A DNA stretch of 64,000 nt from Nocardiopsis algeriensis. GTDB taxonomy: Bacteria; Actinomycetota; Actinomycetes; Streptosporangiales; Streptosporangiaceae. The translations under genes and the position numbers were made by a program. Location: assembly GCF_014203695.1 (NCBI RefSeq), contig NZ_JACHJO010000003.1, positions 124,001 through 188,000 on the forward strand, given 5' to 3'. The notes under the pieces are model-generated. The model worked only from the letters and a program-made list of their open reading frames with translations. It did no database searches and had not been told where the DNA came from. This document shows positions 45,602-54,321 of this stretch, in pieces (position 1 is the first letter of the stretch; every line of letters starts with the position of its first letter).

Positions 45602-48322
45602 GTGCAGTCCTACCCGAACCACTGGGAAGCCGACGTCGTCCTCACCGACGGAGGCACCGCGCACCTGCGCCCCATCACGCCCGACGACGCCGACCTGCTC
45701 CGCGAGTTCCACTCCCGGCTCTCACCGGAGACCATCTACTACCGGTTCTTCGCTCCTTATCCCAAGCTGTCGGACCGCGACGTGAGGCGTTTCACCACCG
45801 TCGACTACGAGGAACGCGTCGGCATGGTCGCCACCATCTCCGACGCCCTCGTCGCGGTGGTGCGCTACGACAAGGTGGCTCCGGAGGAGGCCGAGGTCGC
45901 CTTCGTCGTGGAGGACGCCCACCAGGGACGCGGCCTGGCCTCGGTGCTCCTGGAGCACATCGGCGCGGCCGCCCGCGAGCGCGGCATCCGGCGCTTCATC
46001 GCCGACGTGCTCCCCGAGAACCGGCGGATGATCAACGTCTTCCGCGAGGCCGGATACACGGCGCAGCAGACCTTCGACGAGGGGGTCATCCGGCTGACGC
46101 TCGACATCCAGCCCACCGACGTGTCCAACGAGGTCATGCGGGCCCGTGAGCAGCGCGCCGAGTCGCGCTCCATCGCCCGCCTGCTCTTCCCCGAGTCGGT
46201 CGCGGTCATTGGCGCCAGCCGCACCGCCCACACCATCGGCCAGACCGCCCTGCGCAACCTGCTCGACAGCGAGTTCCAGGGGCCCGTCTACCCGGTTCAC
46301 CCCGAGGCCAAGGCCGTCGTGGGCGTGCGCGCCTACCCCTCCGTCCTCGACATCCCCGACCAGGTCGACCTCGCCGTCGTCGCGGTGCGCGCCGACGCGG
46401 TCGTCGACGTGGTCGAGCAGTGCGCGGAGAAGGGTGTGCACGGGCTGGTCGTGGTCAGCTCCGGCTTCGGTGAGACCGGGCCCGAGGGGCGCGAACGCCA
46501 GGACGAGCTGGTGCGCACCGCGCGCGCCGCGGGCATGCGCGTCGTGGGCCCCAACTGCCTGGGCATCGCCAACACCGACCCCGGCGTGTCCCTCAACGCG
46601 ACGCTGTCCCCCGACCTGCCCCGCAGCGGCCCCATCGGCTTCTTCTCCCAGTCGGGAGCCCTGGGCCGGGCCATCCTGCAGCGCGTCGCCGAACGCGGCA
46701 TGGGGCTGTCCACGTTCGTCTCGGCGGGCAACCGCGCCGACGTCTCGGGCAACGACCTCATGCAGTACTGGCAGGAGGACCCCGCCACCGAGGTCGTCCT
46801 GCAGTACCTGGAGTCCCTGGGCAACCCGCGCAAGTTCACCCGCCTGGCCCGCCGCCTGGCCAAGCAGAAGCCCGTCGTCGCGGTGCGCAGCGGCGGCTCC
46901 TCGCGCACCACCCCCACCGGGCACGCCGCCGGCGGGCTGTCGCTGCCCGACTACGCCGTCACCTCCCTGTTCCAGCAGGCCGGGGTGGTGCGCGTCGACG
47001 ACATCACCCAGATGTTCGACGCCGCCCAGGTGTTCGCCTACCAGCCCCTGCCGCTGGGGCCCCGGGTCGGGATCATCGGCAACTCCGACTCCCTGGAGCT
47101 GCTGGTCAAGGACGCCGCCGTCCGGCAGGGCCTGCGTCCCCACGACCCCGTCAACCTCGGCCCCCAGGCCACCGCGGAGGACTTCGACCGGGCTCTGGAG
47201 GCGGCGCTGGCCGACGACGGCGTCCACTCGGTCGTCGTCGTGTTCGTCCCCGCGCTGCACCCCATCTCCGACGACGTCGCCCGTGTCCTGCGGGCCCGCT
47301 CCCTGGAGTCGGACAAGCCCATCGTCACCACCTACCTGGCCCGCCAGGGCATCCCCGAGGAGCTGCGGCACGTCGGCGAGCGCGGGGAGACCCTACGCGG
47401 CTCGGTGCCCTCCTATCCCGCACCCGAGGACGCGGTGCGCGCCCTGGCCTACGCCACCCGCTACACCCAGTGGCGCAACCGCAAGGCCGGACGCCACCCC
47501 GAGCTGCCCGACATCGACCGCGCCCGCGCCCGCGCCACCATCGCCCGGGCACTGGGGAAGGCCGACCACGACCCGGAGGAGGTCGCCTGGTTCGGCGGCG
47601 ACCGCCGCTACGACGAGGAGACGGCCGTCTCGGGCGAGGACGCCCGCGAGCTGCTCGCCTGCTACGGCATCGACGCCTACCCCGACATCCGCGTCACCTC
47701 TCCGGAGGAGGCGGTGGTCGCCGCCGGGGAACTCGGCTACCCCGTCGTGGTCAAGGCCGACTCCCCGGACCTGCGGGTGCGTTCGGGGGGCACGTTCGTC
47801 CGCGCCGACCTGCGCACCCCCGACGACGTGCGCAGCGCCTTCCTGTCCCTCGACGACCGCTTCGGTGCCGATGCCACACTCGTCGTGCAGCGCATGGTGG
47901 CGCCCGGCGTCCCCACGGTCGTCCGGGCCGGCGACAACCAGTCCTTCGGGTCGGTCATCTCCTTCGGCCTGGCCGACGTCACCGCCGAGCTCCTCGACGA
48001 CCGGTCCTTCCGCCTCGCCCCGCTCACCGACGTGGACGCCGCCGACCTCATCCACGCGGTGCGGGCCGCGCCGCTGCTCTTCGGCCTGCCCGCCGGAGCG
48101 ACCTCGCTCGCCGACCAGCCCAACGTGGAGGCCCTGGAGGAACTCCTCATCCGGGTGTCCCGCATGGTCGAGGCCTTCCCCGAGATCGGCTACGTCGACC
48201 TGGACCCGGTTCTGGTCAACGCCACCGGAGCCCACGTCCTGGGCGCCCGCATGTGGCTGCGCGAGGCACCCGAGGTGCGGCCCGACGCCGGTCCCCGCAG
48301 GCTGCGAGGGGTGACGTTCTGA
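45602..48322 (+). CDS. patA: PatA-type protein acetyltransferase: GNAT fused to ADP-forming acyl-CoA synthetase
   Basis: 906 aa. Residues about 15-175 are a GNAT domain (LRPITPDDADLLREFHSRLS, the acetyl-CoA loop EDAHQGRGLASVLLEH). A CoA-binding domain follows (ESVAVIGASRTAHTIGQTAL), then succinyl-CoA-synthetase-like modules (SQSGALGRAI and beyond). An ATP-grasp part starts near residue 665 (ELLACYGIDAYPDIRVTSPEE, YPVVVKADSPDLRVRSGG). The order GNAT-first matches Streptomyces lividans PatA and is the reverse of enterobacterial Pat. Such enzymes acetylate acetyl-CoA synthetase and other proteins. The synthetase part is often catalytically dead and acts as a sensor. GTG start set by the -10 seven bases upstream. 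Confidence 0.88.
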   Translation: MQSYPNHWEADVVLTDGGTAHLRPITPDDADLLREFHSRLSPETIYYRFFAPYPKLSDRDVRRFTTVDYEERVGMVATISDALVAVVRYDKVAPEEAEVAFVVEDAHQGRGLASVLLEHIGAAARERGIRRFIADVLPENRRMINVFREAGYTAQQTFDEGVIRLTLDIQPTDVSNEVMRAREQRAESRSIARLLFPESVAVIGASRTAHTIGQTALRNLLDSEFQGPVYPVHPEAKAVVGVRAYPSVLDIPDQVDLAVVAVRADAVVDVVEQCAEKGVHGLVVVSSGFGETGPEGRERQDELVRTARAAGMRVVGPNCLGIANTDPGVSLNATLSPDLPRSGPIGFFSQSGALGRAILQRVAERGMGLSTFVSAGNRADVSGNDLMQYWQEDPATEVVLQYLESLGNPRKFTRLARRLAKQKPVVAVRSGGSSRTTPTGHAAGGLSLPDYAVTSLFQQAGVVRVDDITQMFDAAQVFAYQPLPLGPRVGIIGNSDSLELLVKDAAVRQGLRPHDPVNLGPQATAEDFDRALEAALADDGVHSVVVVFVPALHPISDDVARVLRARSLESDKPIVTTYLARQGIPEELRHVGERGETLRGSVPSYPAPEDAVRALAYATRYTQWRNRKAGRHPELPDIDRARARATIARALGKADHDPEEVAWFGGDRRYDEETAVSGEDARELLACYGIDAYPDIRVTSPEEAVVAAGELGYPVVVKADSPDLRVRSGGTFVRADLRTPDDVRSAFLSLDDRFGADATLVVQRMVAPGVPTVVRAGDNQSFGSVISFGLADVTAELLDDRSFRLAPLTDVDAADLIHAVRAAPLLFGLPAGATSLADQPNVEALEELLIRVSRMVEAFPEIGYVDLDPVLVNATGAHVLGARMWLREAPEVRPDAGPRRLRGVTF

Positions 48323-48390
48323 TCCGGGACCGGCTCTCCCGTCTCACCCCGTGGTCGCGAAGTACCGGGAGGAAGAGGCAGGATAGGGGT

Positions 48391-48984
48391 ATGAGGAAAA
48401 CACGCACCGTCCCCACGGACTGGCGACTGGAGATCGAGCGGAGCGGGTACTACCCCGCCCTGGTGATCGACGCCGTCGCCGCGGCCCTGGGAGGCGAGAA
48501 CGCCGAGGCGTTCATCGTGCACCACGAGGCGACCTTCGACCCGGCCATGGAGATGAGGCGGCACATCACGGTCATGCTGCTGACCGGGACCCGGCTCGTG
48601 GTGTGCCACACCGACGAGCACCCGCCCACCGATCCGGACAGCCCCTCCCACGCCTCCACCACCACCGACAGCATCCAGCTCGGCAACATCCAGTCGGTGG
48701 CCCTGACCAGGGTGGTGTCCAACCCGGCGCAGTACACGCCGGGCAGCCTGCCCAGCGAGCTGGTGCTGAGCGTCAACCTGTCCGTCAACTGGGGCGCCGT
48801 CGCGCACATCGACCTGGAGCCTGCGGGCTGCGCGGACGAGAGCTGCGAGCTGGACCACGGTTACACCGGTGCCATCACCGCCGAGCCCCTCACCCTGAGG
48901 GTGAGCGAGGCGGCCGACGGCCCCGAAGCCGTCGCCACGATGCTGCACTTCGCCAACGCCCTCTCCGACGCGACCACGCGCTGA
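48391..48984 (+). CDS. DUF5998 family protein
   Basis: 197 aa, MRKTRTVPTDWRLEIERSG onward. It resembles the actinobacterial DUF5998 family; no biochemical role is known. Two Cys (GCADESCEL) may be a metal or redox site. ATG at 48391 with AGGA about eight bases upstream. It lies 68 bp downstream of the PatA-type gene and is followed by a palindrome-rich gap, so it may be transcribed with patA. Confidence 0.75.
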   Translation: MRKTRTVPTDWRLEIERSGYYPALVIDAVAAALGGENAEAFIVHHEATFDPAMEMRRHITVMLLTGTRLVVCHTDEHPPTDPDSPSHASTTTDSIQLGNIQSVALTRVVSNPAQYTPGSLPSELVLSVNLSVNWGAVAHIDLEPAGCADESCELDHGYTGAITAEPLTLRVSEAADGPEAVATMLHFANALSDATTR

Positions 48985-48989
48985 CCGCC

Positions 48990-49009
48990 GGGGCCGGGGC
49001 CCCGGCCCC
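48990..49009. terminator. Perfect 20-bp GC palindrome after DUF5998
   Basis: GGGGCCGGGG followed directly by CCCCGGCCCC. It starts five bases after the stop. A terminator is likely, though there is no loop or U-tract. Confidence 0.5.
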
Positions 49010-49040
49010 GGCCGCCCGGCCGCCGGGTACACGGAGAGGC

Positions 49041-49060
49041 GGTGCCGCGGCCGCGGCACC
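49041..49060. promoter_or_regulatory. Perfect 20-bp palindrome in the DUF5998-crotonase gap
   Basis: GGTGCCGCGG followed by CCGCGGCACC. About 135 bp upstream of the crotonase start. Could be an operator or part of a terminator cluster. Confidence 0.35.
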
Positions 49061-49148
49061 GGGAAGCTCGCCGGTTAAGGTGGTTCCCGCCTGCGTGCCC
49101 GGCCACGAGCGGGGCGCGGGCGCACGGCGCACCACCCCCGCGACCCCC

Positions 49149-49170
49149 GTGTCCCCGCCTGCGGGGACAC
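49149..49170. promoter_or_regulatory. 10-bp perfect inverted repeat before the crotonase gene
   Basis: GTGTCCCCGC (49149-49158) and GCGGGGACAC (49161-49170) with a CT loop, 25 bp before the ATG. Its nearness to the ribosome site suggests an operator or a leader hairpin. Confidence 0.4.
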
Positions 49171-49194
49171 CTCCGCAGAAAGGCCGGTCCCGAG

Positions 49195-49998
49195 ATGACG
49201 CAGACGCCTTCCCCGACGCCGCTGGTCCGCCTCGACGTCGACCGCGCGATCGCCACGGTCACCCTCGACTCCCCCCGCAACCGCAACGCGCTGTCGGCGC
49301 AGCTGCGCTCGGAGCTGTCGGGCGCGCTCTCCGAGGCCATGGCCGACGACGAGGTGCGCGCCGTCGTCCTCACCGGGAGCGGGCCGGTGTTCTGTGCGGG
49401 AGCGGACCTGAAGGAGGCCGCCGCCGCGCTCCGGGGGGCCCCGGCGCCGCCGGCCCCCGAGCTTCCCGAACTCTTCGAGCAGATCATGTCCGCGCCCAAA
49501 CCGGTGATCGCCGCCCTCAACGGCGCCGCCCGGGCCGGAGGTATCGGCCTGGTCGCCGCCGCCGACATCGCGCTCGCCCCCGAGAGCGCGACCTTCGCCT
49601 TCACCGAGGTGCGCATCGGAGTGGTCCCCGCGGTCATCTCCCTCCCGGTGTCGGCCCGGATGCACTCCCGGCAGCTGAGCCGCTACTTCCTCACCGGCGA
49701 GCTGTTCGACGCCGCCGCGGCGGCCCGGGCCGGACTGATCACCCAGGCCGTTGCCGACCGCGACATGGACCAGGCCCTCGAGGACGTCCTCCAGGGCGTC
49801 CGCGCCGCGGCGCCCAGAGCGCTCTCGCGCACCAAGGAGCTCCTCGGCGAGCTCGGCGGCGGCGCGGCCGAGCCGGGGCGGCGCACCGAGGAGTTCGCCC
49901 GGCTGGGGAAGCTGTCCGCGGAGTTCTTCGCGAGCGACGACGCGGTGGAGGGCCGAGCGGCCTTCTTCGAAAAGCGCCCCCCGCGCTGGGCGCGATAG
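49195..49998 (+). CDS. Enoyl-CoA hydratase/isomerase (crotonase) family protein
   Basis: 267 aa. The oxyanion-hole motifs are present: CAGADLKE and AARAGGIGL. The second crotonase Glu is present in FTEVRIGVVPA, but the first Glu of the usual GGGxEL is replaced (GGIGL), so the enzyme may be an isomerase, a hydratase variant or a thioesterase rather than a classical hydratase. The C-terminus ALSRTKELLG and the FFEKRPPRW tail are family-typical. ATG at 49195. Confidence 0.85.
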   Translation: MTQTPSPTPLVRLDVDRAIATVTLDSPRNRNALSAQLRSELSGALSEAMADDEVRAVVLTGSGPVFCAGADLKEAAAALRGAPAPPAPELPELFEQIMSAPKPVIAALNGAARAGGIGLVAAADIALAPESATFAFTEVRIGVVPAVISLPVSARMHSRQLSRYFLTGELFDAAAAARAGLITQAVADRDMDQALEDVLQGVRAAAPRALSRTKELLGELGGGAAEPGRRTEEFARLGKLSAEFFASDDAVEGRAAFFEKRPPRWAR

Positions 49999-50043
49999 CC
50001 CCACCGGATGCGGTCGCTCCGGTGCAGAGGCCACAATGGACGG

Positions 50044-50697
50044 GTGAGCTACTCCGGAGATACCAAGGTCGGTGGCCCCGCCGACCTTCGACAGCTGCCG
50101 CACCTGACCATCACCAAACTGGCCGTGGGCCCCATGGACAACAACGCCTACCTGCTGCGTTGCCGTGCCACGGGCGAGGCCCTGCTCATCGACGCGGCCG
50201 CCGAGCCCGACCGCATCCTGGAACTGATCGGGGAGGACGGTCTGGCTCGGGTGGTCACCACCCACCGCCACCAGGATCACTGGCAGGCCCTGGCCGAGAT
50301 CGTCGGCGAGACCGGCGCCCGCACCGTGGCCCACCCCGAGGACGGGGAGGAACTCCCGGTCTCCGTGGACGAGCCCGTCGTCCACGGCTCCCGGATCCCT
50401 GTCGGCGACAGCCACCTCACCGTCATCCACCTGCGCGGTCACACGCCGGGATCGATCGCGCTGCGTTACGACGACCCCGAGGGCCACACCCACCTGTTCA
50501 CCGGGGACAGCCTCTTCCCGGGCGGTGTCGGCCGCACCTGGTCGGACGAGGACTTCCGGACCCTCCTGGGGGACGTCGAGGAGCGCGTCTTCGGGGTCCT
50601 GGCCGACAGCACCTGGGTCTATCCCGGCCACGGCCGCGACACCACCCTGGGTGCCGAGCGCCCCTCCCTCGCGGAGTGGCGCGAGCGCGGCTGGTAG
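50044..50697 (+). CDS. Metallo-beta-lactamase-fold hydrolase (glyoxalase II-like)
   Basis: 217 aa. HxHxDH metal motif is THRHQDHW with His74, His76, Asp78 and His79; later ligands are in LRGHTPGS, FTGDSLFPGGVGRT and YPGHGRDT. This layout matches glyoxalase II and related thioester or persulfide hydrolases. GTG start 50044; CACAAT ends six bases upstream, so it may be leaderless. It follows the crotonase gene closely on the same strand. Confidence 0.88.
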   Translation: MSYSGDTKVGGPADLRQLPHLTITKLAVGPMDNNAYLLRCRATGEALLIDAAAEPDRILELIGEDGLARVVTTHRHQDHWQALAEIVGETGARTVAHPEDGEELPVSVDEPVVHGSRIPVGDSHLTVIHLRGHTPGSIALRYDDPEGHTHLFTGDSLFPGGVGRTWSDEDFRTLLGDVEERVFGVLADSTWVYPGHGRDTTLGAERPSLAEWRERGW

Positions 50698-50724
50698 CCA
50701 CGGAGGAGCGCCGAGGGGCGCGGC

Positions 50725-52749
50725 TCAGGCCCCCAGGCAGCTGAAGCCGAGGTTCCCGAGGCGCGCGGCCACGGCCTCGGGAACCGGTACCCCGGCGGCG
50801 AGGTCGCGGTGGAAGGCGAGCATGGCGGCCCCGGTCCCCGCGTCGCGGACCGGGGCCGGGCAGGCCACCACCATCCGGGTCCCGGCGCCCAGGAGGGCGC
50901 CCGCGAAGCCCAGGGGTGCCCCGGACAGATCGCGCAGACGGCCGGTCCAGCAGGCGGAGAGCACCACCACCTCGGGAGCGGAGGCCGGCCCGGACAGGTC
51001 GCAGGCCAGCAGCGGGCCGTCGGACATGCCGACCGAGGAGAGCATGGGCGCGCGTTCGGGCACCCGGCCGTGTCCGGCCAGATGGGCCAGGTCGCTGGTG
51101 CCCAGGGCGGCGAGCACGTCCTCGCACCGGGCGTTCTCGCCCGTCAGGAGGAGGGCCCCCGGACGGACGGACGCCAGTGCGGTCGCCTCGGCCAGCGCCC
51201 CCGGCGGCTCGCCGGGCGCGGCGAGCAGGACCCTGTCCAGGGCCCGGAGCGGACGGGAGGAGCGCCGTAGCCAGAAGCGGGCGTCGGGGACCACGGTGAC
51301 CGGTCGCCCGCGCAGGTCGGGCAGGGCTCCCCAGGGCGGATCGCCGAGGCAGGTGTCGGCGGCCGCCACCAGCGGACGCTCCCCGATCAGCGGCAGGACG
51401 GGGGCCAGCAGGCCGTGCACGGGGGGCTCGGCCGTGCCGGGCAGCGGCCGCGGCAGGGTGAGGCGGGCCAGGGCGCGCGCCACCCGCGGAAGCGGGCCCA
51501 GAGGGCGGGCGTGCACCCGCCCCGCCGCGGCCACGAGGGCCACGGCCTCCTGCCCCGACCGGGTGAGGCGCAGGAACGCCCGGTCGCCCAGGCGCTCCAG
51601 CAGACGCCCCGCGACCGGCTCCGCCGGAGGCACGGCGACCGGGGCGCCGGCGAGTGCCGCACGTCGGCGCGTCCGCTCCCACCGGAGCGCGTGGATCGAG
51701 GCGCGGTTGCCCTGCCCCCGGGCGAGGGCCGCGCGGTAGCGGTCGGTGAGCACGTCGGGCACACGCGTCCGCGGCATGTCCGCGAACCGGTCCAGTTCGG
51801 TCCACTCCAGTGCGGTGGCCGGGTCCCCGGCGGCCAGCGCGCATTCCAGACCGGCCCGGGCCACGTGGGCGTCGCCCGCCGCGCCGGTCAGCCAGGGGCC
51901 GGGGACGGGGGCACCCCGGCCGACCGGGGCCCTCACCGCGGCCTCCAGGGCGTCGAGCACCCGGTGGGCGGCGGCGAGCGGGGGAGGGGGCGAGGCGGCG
52001 GCCAGGGGCAGGCGGATCTCCAGGGAGGTCCGGGCCGAGCCGACGGGGGAAGGGGCGCGCCGAGAGGCCGTGCGTTCCAGCCGCGTGGCCAGGCCGTGCC
52101 AGAGGGATCCTCGGCCGAAGGCACCGCGGACACGGCGGGCGAGCTCCACCGAACGGAAGCGGTCACCGCGCAGCAGACACAGCTTGGCCTCCACCAGCAG
52201 GGTGGAGGCCTGCGCGGACCGGCCGTGGGACCACGGGCCGTCGGCGAGGGTCCGTGCGGCCTCCTCCACCATTCCCTCCGCGAGCAGTGCCTCGGCCAGG
52301 TCCACGTGGAGGGCCTCGCGGCGTTCGCGGGGAAGGCGGTGGGCCAGACCGAGGAAGGTCGTGAGCGCCGACGGGATGTCGCCCCGGGCCAGGTCCAGGC
52401 AGCCCAGGTTCTGCACCGCGACGAGGCCCAGCAGCTCCAGGCTGTGCTCCCGGGACAGCGCGCGGGCCTCGGCGAGGTGGTCCCGGGCCTGAGAGAAACG
52501 GCCGCAGAGGATCTGGGACAGACCGAGGTTGACCAGGACCGCGGGCAGCACCGGTGCGCTCCGGGCCACCGGGTGCCGGCGCAGGCGCAGGTGGGTGTCG
52601 TCCAGCAGGTCGGCCGACACGTCGAACATGCCGTCCTCGGCGAGTTTCACCCCGAGGGAGACCCTCTCCAGCAGGACCCGGCCGGAGGGTTCCTCCGCGT
52701 CGCGGACGCCGATGAGGGGGACAGGGGACTTCGGAGGGGTGGGGGACAC
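50725..52749 (-). CDS. CHAT-domain caspase-like protein with TPR-like helical N-terminus
   Basis: 674 aa. The N-terminal two-thirds is helical and TPR-like (AVLVNLGLSQILCGRFSQARDHLAEARALS, LGCLDLARGDIPSALTTFLGLAHRL). The C-terminal third is a CHAT caspase-type protease: His560 in HLAGHGRVPER and Cys600 in VLSACWTGRLRD, with GALLGAGTRMVVACPAPV. CHAT proteases act in bacterial immune and cell-death pathways and are gated by TPR or sensor domains. GTG start at 52749 with GGAAG close upstream. It lies 200 bp downstream of a 140-aa gene and an ECF-like sigma factor on the same strand, forming one unit. Confidence 0.85.
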   Translation of the reverse strand: MSPTPPKSPVPLIGVRDAEEPSGRVLLERVSLGVKLAEDGMFDVSADLLDDTHLRLRRHPVARSAPVLPAVLVNLGLSQILCGRFSQARDHLAEARALSREHSLELLGLVAVQNLGCLDLARGDIPSALTTFLGLAHRLPRERREALHVDLAEALLAEGMVEEAARTLADGPWSHGRSAQASTLLVEAKLCLLRGDRFRSVELARRVRGAFGRGSLWHGLATRLERTASRRAPSPVGSARTSLEIRLPLAAASPPPPLAAAHRVLDALEAAVRAPVGRGAPVPGPWLTGAAGDAHVARAGLECALAAGDPATALEWTELDRFADMPRTRVPDVLTDRYRAALARGQGNRASIHALRWERTRRRAALAGAPVAVPPAEPVAGRLLERLGDRAFLRLTRSGQEAVALVAAAGRVHARPLGPLPRVARALARLTLPRPLPGTAEPPVHGLLAPVLPLIGERPLVAAADTCLGDPPWGALPDLRGRPVTVVPDARFWLRRSSRPLRALDRVLLAAPGEPPGALAEATALASVRPGALLLTGENARCEDVLAALGTSDLAHLAGHGRVPERAPMLSSVGMSDGPLLACDLSGPASAPEVVVLSACWTGRLRDLSGAPLGFAGALLGAGTRMVVACPAPVRDAGTGAAMLAFHRDLAAGVPVPEAVAARLGNLGFSCLGA

Positions 52750-52950
52750 GTCTTCCGCCTTTCACCGCGGGGAAGCAGCCGGTCCATTGATAACAGCGGG
52801 GTGCTTCCGAGGGGAGGTCCCGAGCAGGCAGAGGCCGGGGCCGAAGCTGCACAACGGGGCAAGTGCGGGCGAATGCGTGCGATCAGGTACGTATTCGAGA
52901 CCGCGTCCAATGTGTGTTCGGTGTGTCCGTTTCTGTGGAGTACGGGGAAG
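52750..52950. other. Gene-free gap inside the sigma/CHAT unit
   Basis: About 200 bp between the 140-aa gene stop and the CHAT gene start, with an AT-richer run near 52780-52800 (minus-strand TTATCAATGG). It may hold an internal promoter for the CHAT gene. No ORF or clear hairpin. Confidence 0.35.
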
Positions 52951-53373
52951 TCAGAGGGTGAACCACTCGGTGACGAGCGGGGCGCGGCCGCTCCGCCGCA
53001 GGGCCAGGCTGAGCGGCCCCCGGGCCAGGTCCCTCAGGGCGAACCTGCCGTCCTCCCCGACCGATGCGACCGCGTCGCACGACCGGTCCGGCCGACGGGT
53101 CTCCAGCAGGGCGTGGTCGAAGTCCCCCTGGACCAGCCCCGTCACCGAACGGAGCCGACCCCGGCCGTGGAGCCACACCTCCAGGACGACGTCCCCGCGG
53201 ACGAAGCGCATCTCCCCCAGCACGGTGTCGTCGTCCGCCCGGGTCGGCTCGCGCGGAGGGCCGCCCGGAAAGGCCAGCTCGGCCAGCTCCGCGGCGTCCT
53301 CCGAGCGGTCGAAGGCGGCCAGGGCCGCCGCCCGCCCCTCCTGCGCGGGGGCGGTGCTCTTCTTCTCTCTCAA
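52951..53373 (-). CDS. 140-aa protein of the sigma/CHAT unit
   Basis: No family recognised with certainty. The middle has LGEMRFVRGDVVLEVWLHGRG, and the end is DGRFALRDLARGPLSLALRR then LVTEWFTL. That strand-rich end resembles a carboxypeptidase-regulatory or Ig-like fold (GRF...L..GPLSL pattern), though only by eye. TTG start overlaps the sigma factor stop (TTGA) with GGAGG seven bases upstream, indicating translational coupling. Located between an ECF-like sigma gene and a CHAT protease gene, it could be the adaptor, inhibitor or target of either; function is inferred from context. Confidence 0.6.
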   Translation of the reverse strand: MREKKSTAPAQEGRAAALAAFDRSEDAAELAELAFPGGPPREPTRADDDTVLGEMRFVRGDVVLEVWLHGRGRLRSVTGLVQGDFDHALLETRRPDRSCDAVASVGEDGRFALRDLARGPLSLALRRSGRAPLVTEWFTL

Positions 53374-53930
53374 CGGGATTCCTCCAGGATGCGGCGGAGT
53401 GTGCGGAACATGCGGCGCCGCTGGTTGGCGGCGGCCCCCGGGTCCCCTCCCGGGCCCGGTACGGAGTCGCCGCCCCGGGGATACCGGGAACGGAGGTAGT
53501 GCAGGGCGGCGCGCCGCTCCCCGGGGTCCGCGATGCGGCGGATCGCCCGGTGCAGTTCGTCGCGCACCTCCTTGCGCAGGTACTCGTCCTCCGGACTCGG
53601 GGGAGAGGGCTGCCCGAGGACGCGGGGGAGGGCGGCCAGCGCACCGGGATCGACGGGGTGGTGGCGGGCGTCGCGCTCGCGCTGGCGCCTGCACATGTCC
53701 CGGGTGACCCGTCTCAGCCACCCGCGCAGGCGCTCGGGGGACCGCAGCCGGGCCAGATGCTGGTTGAGGGTGAGCCACACCGTCTGCACGACGTCCTCGC
53801 GGTCGGGAGCCGCCAGACCGTAGGAGCGGGCGACGGCGTTGACCATCGGCAGGTGCCGGTCGACGATGGCCTCCCAGGCGGGGTACTCACCCCGGCGGGC
53901 CCGCCGGACCAACTCGGCGTCTCCCGGCAC
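53370..53930 (-). CDS. ECF-like sigma-70 family sigma factor
   Basis: About 186 aa. Region 2 is ELVRRARRGEYPAWEAIVDRHL with REDVVQTVWLTLNQHLARLR (ECF region 2.2), then a basic RLRGWLRRVTRDMCRRQRERD segment. The region 4-like end is DELHRAIRRIADPGERRAAL, LHYLRSRYPRG, and QRRRMFRTLRRILEESR. GTG at 53930 is proposed as start; the frame stays open further upstream but codon use there is non-coding. The start has no clear Shine-Dalgarno, so the true N-terminus is uncertain. Its stop overlaps the 140-aa gene, so it probably heads the sigma/140-aa/CHAT operon. Confidence 0.75.
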   Translation of the reverse strand: MPGDAELVRRARRGEYPAWEAIVDRHLPMVNAVARSYGLAAPDREDVVQTVWLTLNQHLARLRSPERLRGWLRRVTRDMCRRQRERDARHHPVDPGALAALPRVLGQPSPPSPEDEYLRKEVRDELHRAIRRIADPGERRAALHYLRSRYPRGGDSVPGPGGDPGAAANQRRRMFRTLRRILEESR

Positions 53931-54041
53931 CGCGGTGCCGGGTTCCGGTCCGGCCGCCTTCGGTGCTTCGGGGAGGCCCGAGCCGTGTCCACTTGTGGCC
54001 GTGACCGACAGGGAGCGGGGAAATTCGTCCCTCTGTCTGGC

Positions 54042-54056
54042 GAAACGTACGGTTTC
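54042..54056. promoter_or_regulatory. Inverted repeat upstream of the sigma factor gene
   Basis: GAAAC-GTACG-GTTTC, a 5-bp inverted repeat with a 5-base centre. It lies about 115 bp upstream of the proposed sigma start in the region shared with the divergent DUF3145 gene. A candidate operator for the unit. Confidence 0.35.
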
Positions 54057-54321
54057 AGGGGGTACCTGGGTGTCGTGGACGCCCTTGTGCGACTGGTTCG
54101 GCAAACCCGCCCCCACTAGGATCGGACTCTCCTGCCCGTTCAGGAGCCACGTTAGTGTCGGAGCGCCGGGACCACGGTGGGAACGCCGGAAAAACCCAGT
54201 GCACGGCTGGTTCTCCAGGGGCCCTTGGGGCACAATGGGGCGAAAGCATTCAGGCGGGTATGCAACCTTCTCGTGGTACGAGGGCGTCGGGGAAGCGCAC
54301 TCGTTCGTATCAGGAGGTTCG

